64,000 nt of DNA from Natronomonas sp. (GCF_028274965.1 NZ_JAQCNO010000067.1:1-64000), one strand, 5' to 3'; counted from the first letter of the stretch, positions 7,424-16,511 are shown. Program-made: numbers and translations. The notes: a model not told the origin generated them from the sequence alone.

Positions 7424-10228
7424 TCAACTCTCCGTCCGGTCCGTCGGATCCGTCGGGTCCGTCGAATTAGTCGGGTCCGTTTGCCCGCCGTCCCGGCTCT
7501 GTCCGCGCCGACGGTGTCGGTCGATCGGGTCGAGCTGTGCCAGCGCGGTCGCGGCGTTTTCGGCCAGAAGCTCACCGAAGAGCCGGTCGCGCTCGTCGAA
7601 CGAGGCGGGCGTTTCGGACCCGGCGATCAACACGCCGTGCTCGCCGAGCGGGAGGTACAGTTCGCCCCGGATCGGCGTGTCGGGGTTGTGCACGTCTCGG
7701 TCCTCCTGGACGTCCTCGACGATGAGCGGTTCTGAGGCCTCGTAGGCCCGCCAGGCGATGCTTCCGCCCTCGCCGAGCGCCGGCGGCTCCCCGATGAGCT
7801 CGCGGATCGCGTCGGTGGTAGCGACTGGCACCAGCCGTCGGTCCCCGTCGCGGAGGTGGACCGCACTCGCCTCGAGCCCGAGTATGTCCTCGGCCGCCCG
7901 CACGGCGATGTCGGCGATCTCCTCGGCCGAGTCGGCGGCGATCAGCTCGCGGTTCGTCTCGTTGAGGCCTCTGAGTCGGTCCTCGCGCTCGACGCGGTCG
8001 GAGACGTCCCGAAGGACCCCGACCGATCCGTCGAAGCTCGCCTCGTCGTACCGGAGCACGCTCATCCGGTCCTCGCAGGGGATCGGGTCGCCGGAGGCCG
8101 GTTCGATCTCGATCTCGAAGGTCACGCTCGTCGGGGCGTCCTCGGCGAGGAGCCCCCGGAGGTTCTCGACGCCCAACTCGTGGGCCCGCTCGGATTTGAT
8201 CAGCTCGGGGCCCTCGCCGATGATCGTCTCGCGGTCGTACCCGACCATGTCGACGAACGCGTCGTTGACGTACTCGAATCGCCCCTCGTCGTCGAGCGCG
8301 TAGACGGGGTCGTCGAGCGCCTCGACGATCGTCGCGTGCCGCCGCAGTTTCTGCTCCCGGAGGTTCCGGTCGGTCGTGTCCCGGAAGTAGACGGACAGCC
8401 CGCCGTTGAGATCGGGATAAAAGTACGCCGAGAGCCAGGCGTCGATCGAGCCGTGGTACCCCTCGGCGCCCGCAGACGATCGGGCGTCCATCGCCTCCCG
8501 GCAGGCGTCCTCGAAGGCGGGGTCCTCGGCGTCCGGGAACACGTCGAAGAAGTCCGAGCCGGTCGCCGCGTCGGCGTCGATGCCGAGGATCGACCCGGCC
8601 CTGTCGTCGACGAAGGTGACCGTCCAGGAGTCGTCGACCTCGATGACCGCGTCGGTCATCCGGTCGATGACGGTTCGGAGCCGCCGTTCGCGGGCCTTGA
8701 GATCCGACACGTCGAGGCCGTCCGATCCGACCATCGACGGCGGCGGGAACTCGACGGACACCCGCATCCCCTCGGGCGTGCTGTCGAACGACAGCGTCCC
8801 GCCGGCCCCCTCGATCACCCACTTGCTGAGCCAGATCCCGACGCCGCTGCTGTGCTCGAGCGAGGACTCCGTGCCCTGCTCGAACGCCGCGAGGTCGTGA
8901 TCCGGGATCCCGGGGCCGTTGTCCTCGATCGTGAGCCGCGCCCCGTTCCGCGGGCCGACCCGGACCCGGACCCGGACCCGGACCCAGGGGTCGTCGGCGT
9001 CGTTGTGCTTGGCGGCGTTCTCGACGAGACCGCCGACCGCCTGCTCGATGCCCCGCCCGGCGATCACCGTACACGTCTCGGGCGCGTCGACGGTGACGGA
9101 GACCGAGGGGTACGCCGAGTCGATCTCGGCGACCGTCTCCTCGAGCACCGCCGAGAGGTCGTACTCCGAGGGCTCGCCGCCACGATCGATCAGCGAACTG
9201 TAGCGCCGGGCGGTGTCACTCGTCTCGATCAGCCGGTCGGTCTGCTCGACGATCGCGTCGGCCGAACGGTTTGTCTCCGGCGACGACGCCGTCTCCGCGA
9301 GGAGTTCGGCGTGGCCGCGGATCACGTTGAGGCCGTTCCCGAGGTTGTGCCGGAGATACCGGGTCAGCACCTGTCGGAGCAGATCGAGTTCGTCCTGGCG
9401 CTCCCGGAGCGTCCGCTCGCGTTGGATCCGCTCCGTGACGTCCCGGAGGACGGCGACGAAGCCCACGACGCCGCCGTTGCGCTCGATCGCCGCCAGCGTC
9501 GTCGCGGCGACGCGTTGCTCGCCGTCGGTCCGCTCGACGACGATCTCGCCCTCCCAGCCCGACCCGTCACCGAGCGTCCGCCAGAACGACTCATCAAAGG
9601 GATCGTCGGCCTGATCCGTCTGAAGCGTCCGGAGCGGTCGGTCGATCATCTCCGTGCCGGTGTACCCGCTGAAGGCCTCGAAGGCCGGGTTCACGTACTC
9701 GACGCAGCCGTCGGTATCGAGGATCGCCACCGCGTTCCGGGTGGCCTCGACCGCGCGATCGAACCGCCTGAGGTCGCGTTCGCGCTCTTCGAGGGCCGAG
9801 ACGTACTCGGTCAGCTCCGCCGACTGCGTCCGGCGGACGAGAAGCGACTGCAGCCGGCGGACGAGTTGCGTCTCGTCGATCGGCGCGTCGACGGTCTCGT
9901 CGACGAGAAGGGGTCGCCCCTCGGATCGGTCGTCGAGCGCTCCGAGCCGGTGGGGCGACCCGCTCCGCCGAATGACGACGACCGGACAGAAGGTCGGGTG
10001 GTCCGTCTCGACCCGCTCGCGGAGGCGGCCACGGTACCTGTCCAAGAGGCGGTCCTCGAGGAGATACAGGTCGGCGTCGGCGACGGATCGGTCCGTCAGG
10101 ACCTCGAAGTGCCCCTCTAACATCCGTTCGATCGCCCGCCGGTTGCCGGGGTCCTCGACGAGCAACTGGACGAGGTCGGTACTCTCGGACCCCTCCGACC
10201 GGGGGAGGGCGTCGTCCCCGGCGGTCAT
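7424..10228 (-). CDS. Multi-PAS sensor histidine kinase with internal kinase core and C-terminal GAF
   Basis: The 934-residue protein has an N-terminal receiver-like region (residues about 15-130), a PAS domain (about 160-275), a HisKA-like helix with phosphoacceptor context YLRHNLGNGLNVIRGHAELL (about 300), an HATPase with N-box VENAAKHN and G1 DNGPGIP, then two more PAS domains and a GAF domain. The kinase core is internal rather than C-terminal. No membrane segment is visible, so it should sense cytoplasmic signals. Hexamer slippage tracts encode VRVRVRVRV (DNA 8957-8986) and the repetitive DPTNSTDPTDPTD tail. Its start overlaps the KaiC-like gene stop by 4 bases, implying a shared transcript. 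Confidence 0.88.
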   Translation of the reverse strand: MTAGDDALPRSEGSESTDLVQLLVEDPGNRRAIERMLEGHFEVLTDRSVADADLYLLEDRLLDRYRGRLRERVETDHPTFCPVVVIRRSGSPHRLGALDDRSEGRPLLVDETVDAPIDETQLVRRLQSLLVRRTQSAELTEYVSALEERERDLRRFDRAVEATRNAVAILDTDGCVEYVNPAFEAFSGYTGTEMIDRPLRTLQTDQADDPFDESFWRTLGDGSGWEGEIVVERTDGEQRVAATTLAAIERNGGVVGFVAVLRDVTERIQRERTLRERQDELDLLRQVLTRYLRHNLGNGLNVIRGHAELLAETASSPETNRSADAIVEQTDRLIETSDTARRYSSLIDRGGEPSEYDLSAVLEETVAEIDSAYPSVSVTVDAPETCTVIAGRGIEQAVGGLVENAAKHNDADDPWVRVRVRVRVGPRNGARLTIEDNGPGIPDHDLAAFEQGTESSLEHSSGVGIWLSKWVIEGAGGTLSFDSTPEGMRVSVEFPPPSMVGSDGLDVSDLKARERRLRTVIDRMTDAVIEVDDSWTVTFVDDRAGSILGIDADAATGSDFFDVFPDAEDPAFEDACREAMDARSSAGAEGYHGSIDAWLSAYFYPDLNGGLSVYFRDTTDRNLREQKLRRHATIVEALDDPVYALDDEGRFEYVNDAFVDMVGYDRETIIGEGPELIKSERAHELGVENLRGLLAEDAPTSVTFEIEIEPASGDPIPCEDRMSVLRYDEASFDGSVGVLRDVSDRVEREDRLRGLNETNRELIAADSAEEIADIAVRAAEDILGLEASAVHLRDGDRRLVPVATTDAIRELIGEPPALGEGGSIAWRAYEASEPLIVEDVQEDRDVHNPDTPIRGELYLPLGEHGVLIAGSETPASFDERDRLFGELLAENAATALAQLDPIDRHRRRGQSRDGGQTDPTNSTDPTDPTDRTES

Positions 10229-11709
10229 CGCTCGGACCTACCGGCCGTATCGGGGTCTCCGGGCGGGCGGGTGCCCCCGCGGAGGACGTCGCCGTACTGC
10301 CGCATCGGCTCGCCGATCCGGATCCCGTCGGTCGTGATCTCGAACTCGCGGATCGTGTCCTCGAAGTCGCCCGCGCGCTTTTTCAACACGCCGATGACCC
10401 GCCGGAGCATGCCGTTCGATTCGAGGTAGCTGAGAAACAGGAGGTTGTCCGCGGCGGGGCTGATCTCCGCGCCGGTCACCGAGGAGACGCCGGTGATCCG
10501 GCGCATCGAGTCCGTGACGAACACGCTCACCTCGTGGTGGACGAGGTACCGCGCGAGCGTCTGTAGCTTCCGCTGTAGTGTCGCCTCGTCGCCTTTCAGC
10601 GCGGAGGTGTAGCCGCCGACCCCGTCTATCATCACGACCTCGGCCCCGGCCTCGACCCGCGTCCGGACGTCGTGGCCGAACTCCTCGGCCGACAGCGACT
10701 GCGGATCGATCGCCCGCACGGCCAACGAGCCGTCTTCGACGGGTCCGTCGACGTCGATCCCGATCGACCGACACCGGTGTCGGAGCGTCTCCTCGCGCTC
10801 CTCGAAGAGATATATGACGCCCCGTTGGCCCCGGTCCGCCGCCCGCGTGAGAAACTGCGTTCCGACCGTAGTCTTCCCGACGCCCGGCGGCCCGCTGATG
10901 AACGTCACCGTTCCGCGCTCGAAGCCGCCGCCGGTGAGCGTGTCGAGCTCGTCGATGCCGGATTCGAGCGGGGTCGGGTCGAACGGGCGGCTCTTGGGCC
11001 CGGGGACCAACTGCGGGAACACCTCGATCCCCGAGGATCTGATCTCGAGGCCGTGGGTCCCGTCGGTCTGTCCGACGCCCCGGTGCTTTTCGACCTCGAT
11101 GCGTCGGTCGTCGTGGTCCCGCGTGAGGCGGATCACGCCGTCGCTCAGCGATCGGACCTCCATGTCGGACTCGCGGGACGCGTCGGTGGTCGCGGTCGTC
11201 ACGACCGTGATGCCGCGCTCCTTGAGAAAGCGCATGAACGACAGGAGTCGCTTCCGGTAGTGGTGCTCGGATGTCTCGACGTACCGCAGTTGCGTGATCG
11301 GGTCCAAAAAGACCCGCGAGGGGTCGATCTCCTCGATCGCGCCGTGGATCTCCCGGGTGTACCGGTCCTCCTCGACGTCGCCGGGCGCGACCAGATCGTA
11401 CGAGGGGTCGTCGGTGAAAAACGTCGAGTCCGGGCCCAGATCGAGAAAGCGCGCATCAGTGATGTCGATGCCGAACTGCCCGGCGTTCTCGAGGACCTCT
11501 GCCGAGGACTCCTCGCCGTGGATGTACAGGACCGTCTCGCCCTCCTCAAGTCCCTCCTCAAGGAAGTGGAATCCGACGGTCGTCTTTCCGGTCCCCGGAG
11601 CCCCCGAAACGAGGTACATGCGACCGGCGACGAGCCCGCCCGACAGCAACTCATCGAGGCCCGGGACGCCGCTGCCGGTCCGGGCGATCCCGCGTTGATT
11701 CGGCTCCAT
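10225..11709 (-). CDS. Dual-domain KaiC-like RecA ATPase
   Basis: The 494-residue protein has two KaiC/RadA-like ATPase domains. Domain 1 has Walker A GAPGTGKTTVGFHF (about residue 30) and a Walker B-like RVFLDPIT. Domain 2 has GPPGVGKTTVGTQFL (about 270) and EVVMIDGVGGY. Catalytic Glu pairs follow the KaiC pattern (HGEESS, FEEREE). In haloarchaea such proteins commonly sit beside PAS kinases and are thought to take part in signal transduction rather than a true clock. It is the first gene of the pair with the kinase downstream (ATGA overlap). A TATA-like ATATAAAA stretch lies just upstream of the ATG. Confidence 0.9.
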   Translation of the reverse strand: MEPNQRGIARTGSGVPGLDELLSGGLVAGRMYLVSGAPGTGKTTVGFHFLEEGLEEGETVLYIHGEESSAEVLENAGQFGIDITDARFLDLGPDSTFFTDDPSYDLVAPGDVEEDRYTREIHGAIEEIDPSRVFLDPITQLRYVETSEHHYRKRLLSFMRFLKERGITVVTTATTDASRESDMEVRSLSDGVIRLTRDHDDRRIEVEKHRGVGQTDGTHGLEIRSSGIEVFPQLVPGPKSRPFDPTPLESGIDELDTLTGGGFERGTVTFISGPPGVGKTTVGTQFLTRAADRGQRGVIYLFEEREETLRHRCRSIGIDVDGPVEDGSLAVRAIDPQSLSAEEFGHDVRTRVEAGAEVVMIDGVGGYTSALKGDEATLQRKLQTLARYLVHHEVSVFVTDSMRRITGVSSVTGAEISPAADNLLFLSYLESNGMLRRVIGVLKKRAGDFEDTIREFEITTDGIRIGEPMRQYGDVLRGGTRPPGDPDTAGRSER

Positions 11710-11816
11710 ACCCGATAGGCGCGCCGCCGTCGATATAAAAACTCGGCCGAACTCACCCGCGCTCTACCGGTCCCGGACCTCGGGGGCGACCGGGGGTAGA
11801 GCGCCGACTCGGCCGC

Positions 11817-12536
11817 TCAGATGAACTCGGAGTTGCCCGGCCCGTTGGTGATGTGGACCTCGAAGGGCTGGGTGCTGACGTCGTCCTGTTCGACGAGGTG
11901 CCAGTAGGTCTCGGCCATCTCGTCGGGATCGAGGAACGTCTCGTCGGCGCGGTCGGGGAACCGATCGCGCACGCCGGGCGTGTCGATCTGTCCGTCGATC
12001 ACGACGTGGGCGACGTGGACCCCCTCGGGGCCGAACTCCTGGGCGATGTCCATCGCCATCCCCCGGGCGGCGAACTTCGCGGCCGTAAACCCGATCGCGC
12101 CGCCGAGGCTCCGCACCGCCGAGGTCGCGCCCGTGAAGATGACCGTCCCGCCGCCCGACTCGAGCATGTCGCCGACCGCCTCCCGCGAGCAGACGAACGC
12201 GCCGCGGCCGTTGACCGCCCACGAGCGTTCGAACTCCTCGAGGCTCACGTCCATGAGCCCCTTCCAGGCGGCGGCGCTCGCGTGGTTCACGAGGACGTCG
12301 ACCGGGCCGAACGCCTCGCGGACGGTCTCGAAGCTCTCGCGTATCCGGTCGGTGTCGGCGAGGTCGGTCGGGACCGCAAGCCCCTCGCCAGGGTCCGGAA
12401 GGTCGGCAGCGAGGTCCTCGATGTAGTCCTCGGAGCGAGCGAACAGTGCCACGCGGCAGCCTTCTGCCGCGAACGTCCGCGCGAGCGATTCGCCGAGCCC
12501 CGGTCCGACGCCCGCGATGACCGCTGTGTGAGTCAT
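11817..12536 (-). CDS. SDR-family oxidoreductase (FxxxK variant)
   Basis: The 239-residue Rossmann protein starts HTAVIAGVGPGLGESLARTFA with a glycine-rich NAD(P)-binding loop and has NHASAAAW in place of the NAG motif. The active-site region reads GGAIGFTAAKFAARGMA, so the usual Tyr of YxxxK is Phe. The HVAHVVIDGQIDTP segment matches the SDR_c10-like group, which often has this change. Dehydrogenase activity is therefore uncertain. The ATG at 12536 was preferred because the 32 upstream codons are unlike protein. It is divergent from dpsA. Confidence 0.85.
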   Translation of the reverse strand: MTHTAVIAGVGPGLGESLARTFAAEGCRVALFARSEDYIEDLAADLPDPGEGLAVPTDLADTDRIRESFETVREAFGPVDVLVNHASAAAWKGLMDVSLEEFERSWAVNGRGAFVCSREAVGDMLESGGGTVIFTGATSAVRSLGGAIGFTAAKFAARGMAMDIAQEFGPEGVHVAHVVIDGQIDTPGVRDRFPDRADETFLDPDEMAETYWHLVEQDDVSTQPFEVHITNGPGNSEFI

Positions 12537-12727
12537 GCGCCGGGTTCGGCGCGGCCGGACTAAACCGTGGCGGTGGATGCGATCGCGGCGTAAATCACCG
12601 AGCGGCCGGCGGGAGCGACGAGAGCGGGACACTGGGAGTGGGGCGGCGGGAGCGGGTTTTCTGCGGCGCGGAAAGCTATTGGATTTTTGAGAAGTTTGAA
12701 GTAGTCGCGGGCCCTATCACGGGCGTG

Positions 12728-13273
12728 ATGGGCACACAGAAGACCGTCCGTCAGGAGGCCGACGCCGTCGCGGAGAACGCCCTCCGGATCGAGCCCGGGA
12801 AGGCCGAGCAGATAATCGACGCGCTCAACGCGGACCTCGCGGACGCGTACGTCCTGTACCACCAACTGCACAAACACCACTGGAACGTCGAGGGCGCCGA
12901 GTTCCTCGAGGTGCACGTGTTCCTCCAGGAGGTGTACGAGGACATCGAGGGCGCGGCCGACGAACTCGCAGAGCGGCTCCAGACGCTCGGCGGCGTTCCC
13001 CACGCCAGCATGACCACGCTCGCGGAGCGCGCGAGCGTCGAGCCCGAAGGCGAGGACGTCTACGACGTTCGGACATCGCTCTCGAACGACCTCGAGATGA
13101 TGGGCGAGATCATCGAGAGCTACCGCGAGCACGTCGAGTTGGCCGAGAGCCTCGGCGACTACGCGACCGAGGAGATGCTCCGGGACCACCTCGAGACGAT
13201 CGAGGAGCACGCCCACCACATCGAGCACTACCTCGAGGACGACACGCTCGTCGTGGAGTCCGCAACCCGGTAG
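12728..13273 (+). CDS. dpsA: DNA-protecting ferritin-like protein DpsA
   Basis: The 181-residue protein shows the Dps signature: YVLYHQLHKHHWNVEGAEFLEVHVFLQEVYEDIEGAADELAERLQTLGG, carrying the inter-subunit ferroxidase ligands, followed by four-helix bundle sequence and a short C-terminal tail. It should form a dodecamer that oxidises and stores iron using peroxide and protects DNA under oxidative stress. Length fits haloarchaeal DpsA (about 180 residues). The ATG at 12728 (MGTQKTVRQEAD) is preferred over the upstream in-frame GTG-type start. An AT-rich ATTGGATTTTTGAG stretch 40-55 bases upstream is the likely promoter. Confidence 0.95.
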   Translation: MGTQKTVRQEADAVAENALRIEPGKAEQIIDALNADLADAYVLYHQLHKHHWNVEGAEFLEVHVFLQEVYEDIEGAADELAERLQTLGGVPHASMTTLAERASVEPEGEDVYDVRTSLSNDLEMMGEIIESYREHVELAESLGDYATEEMLRDHLETIEEHAHHIEHYLEDDTLVVESATR

Positions 13274-13344
13274 ACGGCCCGACGGCCCCTCGGAGCGATC
13301 GGCCGACGGAGAGTCACAGACTATACGTCTCGCGCCCGCGACAC

Positions 13345-13603
13345 CGGTGTATGGGCGGCTCTCACGGGCTCGGTGACCGTCGGGCGCGGGCGGACGGACA
13401 GCGGGGTCCGCATCGAGATCGCCGACGACGGTCCGGGAATCTCCAACGACCAGTGGGGCGTCATCACGAGCGGCGAGGAGACGCCGCTCAAACACAGCAC
13501 CGGGATCGGGCGCTGGTCGATCCACTGGACCGAGACCGCGCTCGGGGGAACGCGGCTCGTGTTAACGATCCTGACCGGGACGGACGACCGAGCGGAACGG
13601 TAA
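13345..13603 (+). pseudogene. Histidine kinase HATPase remnant
   Basis: About 80 codons encode the tail of a kinase ATP-binding domain: VRIEIADDGPGISNDQWGVITSGEETPLKHSTGIGRWSIHWT, with G1 (DDGPGI) and G2 (STGIGRW) motifs, and then a natural-looking end. Nothing upstream encodes the sensor, HisKA or N-box parts, so this is a 5'-truncated relic. The short ORF (76 residues) would not be an active kinase. It runs convergently into another kinase relic on the opposite strand. Confidence 0.7.
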
Positions 13604-13639
13604 GCGAAGAGAGCTCCGCGAGCGTCGACGACCGGGGGA

Positions 13640-13750
13640 CTACGCCGCCGACGAGGCCTTGGAGGTATCGGTCGTCTCGGGGTCGGTCGTGAACTCGAAG
13701 CGGGCGCCGCCGGCGCCGCCGTCGGTCACCGCGACGTCCCAACAGTGGGC
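13640..13750 (-). pseudogene. C-terminal tip of a second histidine kinase
   Basis: The minus-strand frame ending at a TAG at 13640-13642 reads DAHCWDVAVTDGGAGGARFEFTTDPETTDTSKASSAA. This matches the last strand and tail of haloarchaeal sensor kinases (usually AHGWxVxVTxGxDGGARFEF). The preceding codons do not resemble a kinase, so only the extreme C-terminus survives. It belongs to a different gene from the plus-strand relic because orientation is opposite. Confidence 0.55.
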
Positions 13751-13859
13751 GTCGGTGGTCGCAGTTCCGGGCCTGACGAGCGCGCGTGCGGGGTTTTGCG
13801 GGTCGACCGCCGGGCGGGGGTCGTCGATTGAGGGCCGTGCGCCGGGGGACGCTGGGTGT

Positions 13860-14012
13860 TCAGAACTCCGGCACGAGCGGAGCGCCCCACTCGGCGGTGT
13901 CGTACCGCGCCGTCGATCCGCCGTCGGGGCGCAGATCCGCGTCCGCTTTGCCGGTCGGTTCTGTCGGGTCCTCGGGGGCGATCGGAACGATCGGTGCGTC
14001 GGGGGCGTCCAT
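13860..14012 (-). CDS. Small acidic protein of unknown function
   Basis: A 50-codon ORF (MDAPDAPIVPIAPEDPTEPTGKADADL...ARYDTAEWGAPLVPEF) has typical haloarchaeal acidic composition. The AT-rich segment TAATCATTAACTTTATTT (14037-14055, read on the minus strand) lies 28-40 bases upstream and would be a good promoter for a leaderless message. It could also be the truncated head of a HalOD1-type gene, given the RYDxxE motif. It lies in a decayed interval, so expression is uncertain. Confidence 0.4.
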   Translation of the reverse strand: MDAPDAPIVPIAPEDPTEPTGKADADLRPDGGSTARYDTAEWGAPLVPEF

Positions 14013-14172
14013 TACAACCGGTCGTATGGGCCGGTCCGAAATAAAGTTAATGATTATTAATCCGGTATTGTGAACAGGTGACACAGCCGCTCTCCATCGC
14101 GCCGGCGGCCTGGGTCAAAATCCGCTGTGAGCCTTCTTCGCGTTTATGCCCTCCCGGCGTCGAACGCGTATC

Positions 14173-14952
14173 ATGTCCCTCCAACTCGGCCGAGCCATCG
14201 GCGACGGGATCCGGCGGATCGTCACCCCGACCGGCGGCGCGCTGTTCGTCGTCTTTCTCGCCTTGCAGTTGCTGACGCAGGCGTCGATCAACACGGCCGT
14301 GCTCCGATTTGCCCCGTCGGATCCGGCCGGCGAACTCGAGGCGGCGTTCGGCATGACGCTTCCCGTCTCCGGTACCGTCGCCGCCGGGCTGTTTCTCGGG
14401 GCGATCGTGCTCACCTCCGTGTACTTCGTCGTCCTCTCACGGGCGTTGACCCGCCCGAGCGGGGAGCTATCGCGGCTTCCGAGCGCGCTGTACACCCGGC
14501 GGATGGGGCGGGCGACGCTGTCGCTTCTCGTCGGCGGGTTCCTCGTCACGGTCGCCATCATGGCCGGCTTCCTCCTGTTGATCCTGCCCGGGGTCTTTCT
14601 CGCCGTCTGTTTCGTGTTCTTCAGCTTCGCCGTCGCCGTCGAGGACCGAGGGGTCATCGGCGGCCTCAAGCGGAGTTGGGGCCTCTCGCGGGGCAACAGG
14701 CTCAAGCTCGTCGTTCTCGTGATCGCCGCCGGGGTCTTCGGGGGAGTCATCGGCGCCGTCGGGACGGTGTTCGACCTCGCCGCCTCGCCGGTCGTCGGCG
14801 AACTCCTCGTCACGGCGCTCAACAGCGTCTTTTTCGTGCTGCTGTACGGGATACTCGCCGCGGCCTACCTCCAGACGCGGGGTGACGGTCCCCGGGACGC
14901 CGGCGACGGCGACGGCGGCGTCTCCGAGTCGCTCGAAACCATCGGCGGTTAA
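14173..14952 (+). CDS. Haloarchaeal multi-pass membrane protein (DUF7847/DUF4013-like)
   Basis: The 259-residue protein has about five to six hydrophobic segments and the motif ARRMGRATLSLLVGGFLVTVAIMAGFLLLILPGVFLAVCFVFFSFAVAVEDRGVIGGLKRSWGLSRGNR in spirit: a LILPGIFL-type turn followed by a conserved D/E-rGV-x-ALKRSWxLtkGnR stretch. This arrangement is common in haloarchaeal membrane proteins annotated only by DUF numbers and in GDPD membrane-domain proteins. The C-terminal tail is short and acidic. Start ATG at 14173 (MSLQLGRAIGDG). No functional partner is adjacent. Confidence 0.75.
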   Translation: MSLQLGRAIGDGIRRIVTPTGGALFVVFLALQLLTQASINTAVLRFAPSDPAGELEAAFGMTLPVSGTVAAGLFLGAIVLTSVYFVVLSRALTRPSGELSRLPSALYTRRMGRATLSLLVGGFLVTVAIMAGFLLLILPGVFLAVCFVFFSFAVAVEDRGVIGGLKRSWGLSRGNRLKLVVLVIAAGVFGGVIGAVGTVFDLAASPVVGELLVTALNSVFFVLLYGILAAAYLQTRGDGPRDAGDGDGGVSESLETIGG

Positions 14953-14985
14953 AATTTTGGCGGGGTGACTACAACCAACGGCGGG

Positions 14986-15594
14986 TCAGTACCCGAAGGT
15001 GACGCCCGAGTCCTCGTCGTCCGTCCCCCCGGCGTCGGCGTCGCCGCCCGAGTCGTCTTCGGTCCCGGCCTCGGTCTCATCGTTGTCGTCGGCGTCGTCG
15101 TCGCTTCCGGCTCGGTGGGCGACGCGGAACAGCTCCGCCGCCTGCTGGTCGGTCACCGAGAGCACCTCGACGGCCAGGTGATCGAGTCCGGCCGCTTCGG
15201 CCGCCGCGGCCCGCTTGTGTCCGTCGAGGATCGTCCCGTTGTCCCGGACGACCGGGAACCCCTCGGGGAACCGGTTCCGGTAGTACTGTCCGATAACGTC
15301 GTCATCTAAGCCGAATCCGGCGTCGTACTCGGGGTACGGCGAGAGTTCCTCGAGGGCGACGAACTCGATCCGCCGCGTGGGCTTCAGCACCTCGACGACG
15401 TCGCAGGCCCGGACGAACACGCTTCCGAGCGATTCGTCCGTCGTCGTGTTCGTCGCGTCCCGGAGGACGACGCTCCCGCGGTCGCGGCGGACGCGGTCGA
15501 CCCAGCCCTCGAACGTCCCCGCGTCGGTGTGGACGCGGGCGTACTTGCCCCGCAGCGCCCCCTCGAGCGCGTCGCCAAAGCGGTCGGTGCTCAT
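14986..15594 (-). CDS. ParB/Srx-fold domain protein with acidic tail
   Basis: The 202-residue protein has an N-terminal SH3-like strand set (GKYARVHTDAGTFEGWVDRVRRDRGSVVLRDAT), then a ParB N-terminal-like core: FVALEELSPYPEY...VIGQYYRNRFPEGFPVVRDNGTILDGHKRAAAAEAAGLDHLAVEVLSVTD. The DGHKR motif corresponds to the GxxR nucleotide-binding box of ParB. The last 45 residues are Asp/Glu/Gly-rich. It has no HTH, so it is not a classic centromere-binding ParB. It is a haloarchaeal ParB-fold protein of unknown target. Confidence 0.75.
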   Translation of the reverse strand: MSTDRFGDALEGALRGKYARVHTDAGTFEGWVDRVRRDRGSVVLRDATNTTTDESLGSVFVRACDVVEVLKPTRRIEFVALEELSPYPEYDAGFGLDDDVIGQYYRNRFPEGFPVVRDNGTILDGHKRAAAAEAAGLDHLAVEVLSVTDQQAAELFRVAHRAGSDDDADDNDETEAGTEDDSGGDADAGGTDDEDSGVTFGY

Positions 15595-15766
15595 AGTGCG
15601 ACTGTTTGCGGCCTCGGCAGTATATGTCTTGGCTGATCGCCCCGGCGGACGCGCCCCGGACCGGGAGGCGCCTGTCGGCGCGCAACGTCCGAGAGAACCG
15701 TGCGACGGCGCGGTGACGAGGCTGCGTCCCGGTTGGTGGAGGTAATAGACGCCGACGGACGTGCGC

Positions 15767-16417
15767 TCAGGCGCCGTGCTCGACGTTCCCAAAGAGGGTC
15801 TCGGCGCGGGAGCGCTCCTCCTCGACGAGTTGCTGCGGGTAGGCGGCCCCGACGACGATGATGTCGCCGTCGCGCTGGACGCGCGCGACCAGCAGCCGGA
15901 GCGTGAGCTCTCTGCCGTCGGTTTCGGCGACGGCGTCGAAGACGCCCATCGTGGTCTCGGTCTCGAGGACGGTTGTGTCCCGCTCTTCGACTTTGGTGAT
16001 GTCCCTGATGCTCCCGGCCTCGAAGCGGTCGTCGAGTTGGTCGCTCGCCCGCGCGACGAGATCAAGGAGGTTCTCGCTCGCGGCCGGGTTGAACTCCTGT
16101 CCGACGATCGATATCGACGGCGTGCTGAACACGACCGCCGAGGCGAGCGGGCGAGTCTGATCGCCGACCGACACCTCGCGGCTGTAGGCCGTCGCGTAGT
16201 TCGTGACGGTCACGTCGCGTTCGGTCCCGCCCGCCTCGACGGAGCGATCGACCACGATGTCCTGCTGTTGGACCCGTTCGTACCCGGCCTCGTTCACCGC
16301 CGCGTCGTCGAACGCCGCCGGTTCCGCTTCGAACTCGAACTCCTCTTGGGTGGCCGCACAGCCGGCGAGGCCGGCCGTGAGGCCGAGTGCCCCTGTGATG
16401 AGTGTGCGTCGTTGCAT
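15767..16417 (-). CDS. Lipoprotein, DUF6517-like
   Basis: The 216-residue protein starts MQRRTLITGALGLTAGLAGCAATQEEFEF: a short RR-containing signal, a hydrophobic stretch and the lipobox LAGC, so it should be exported (probably by Tat) and lipid-anchored. The mature part (VTNYATAYSREVSVGDQTRPLASAVVFSTPSI ... LLDLVARASDQLDDRFEAGSIRDI) matches the haloarchaeal DUF6517 family as I remember it. The start was moved downstream of the longest ORF to put the signal at the N-terminus; a TATATA box lies about 40 bases upstream. Function is unknown. Confidence 0.78.
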   Translation of the reverse strand: MQRRTLITGALGLTAGLAGCAATQEEFEFEAEPAAFDDAAVNEAGYERVQQQDIVVDRSVEAGGTERDVTVTNYATAYSREVSVGDQTRPLASAVVFSTPSISIVGQEFNPAASENLLDLVARASDQLDDRFEAGSIRDITKVEERDTTVLETETTMGVFDAVAETDGRELTLRLLVARVQRDGDIIVVGAAYPQQLVEEERSRAETLFGNVEHGA

Positions 16418-16511
16418 GTGTGTCCGTGCCCTGTTTCGGCGTTGTGTAGCCCCGCATATATACCTGTACCCGGGGTTGGGCGTCGATACGGCCGCCGCCG
16501 CGGACGGACGC

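Noticed and set aside
8957-8990. CGGACC hexamer tandem tract
   Set aside because: It lies inside the kinase gene and simply encodes VRVRVRVRV; a slippage tract, not a mobile or CRISPR repeat.
7856-10120. 754-residue plus-strand ORF
   Set aside because: Fully antisense to the PAS kinase; composition is the usual GC-rich shadow with long Arg/Val/Asp runs.
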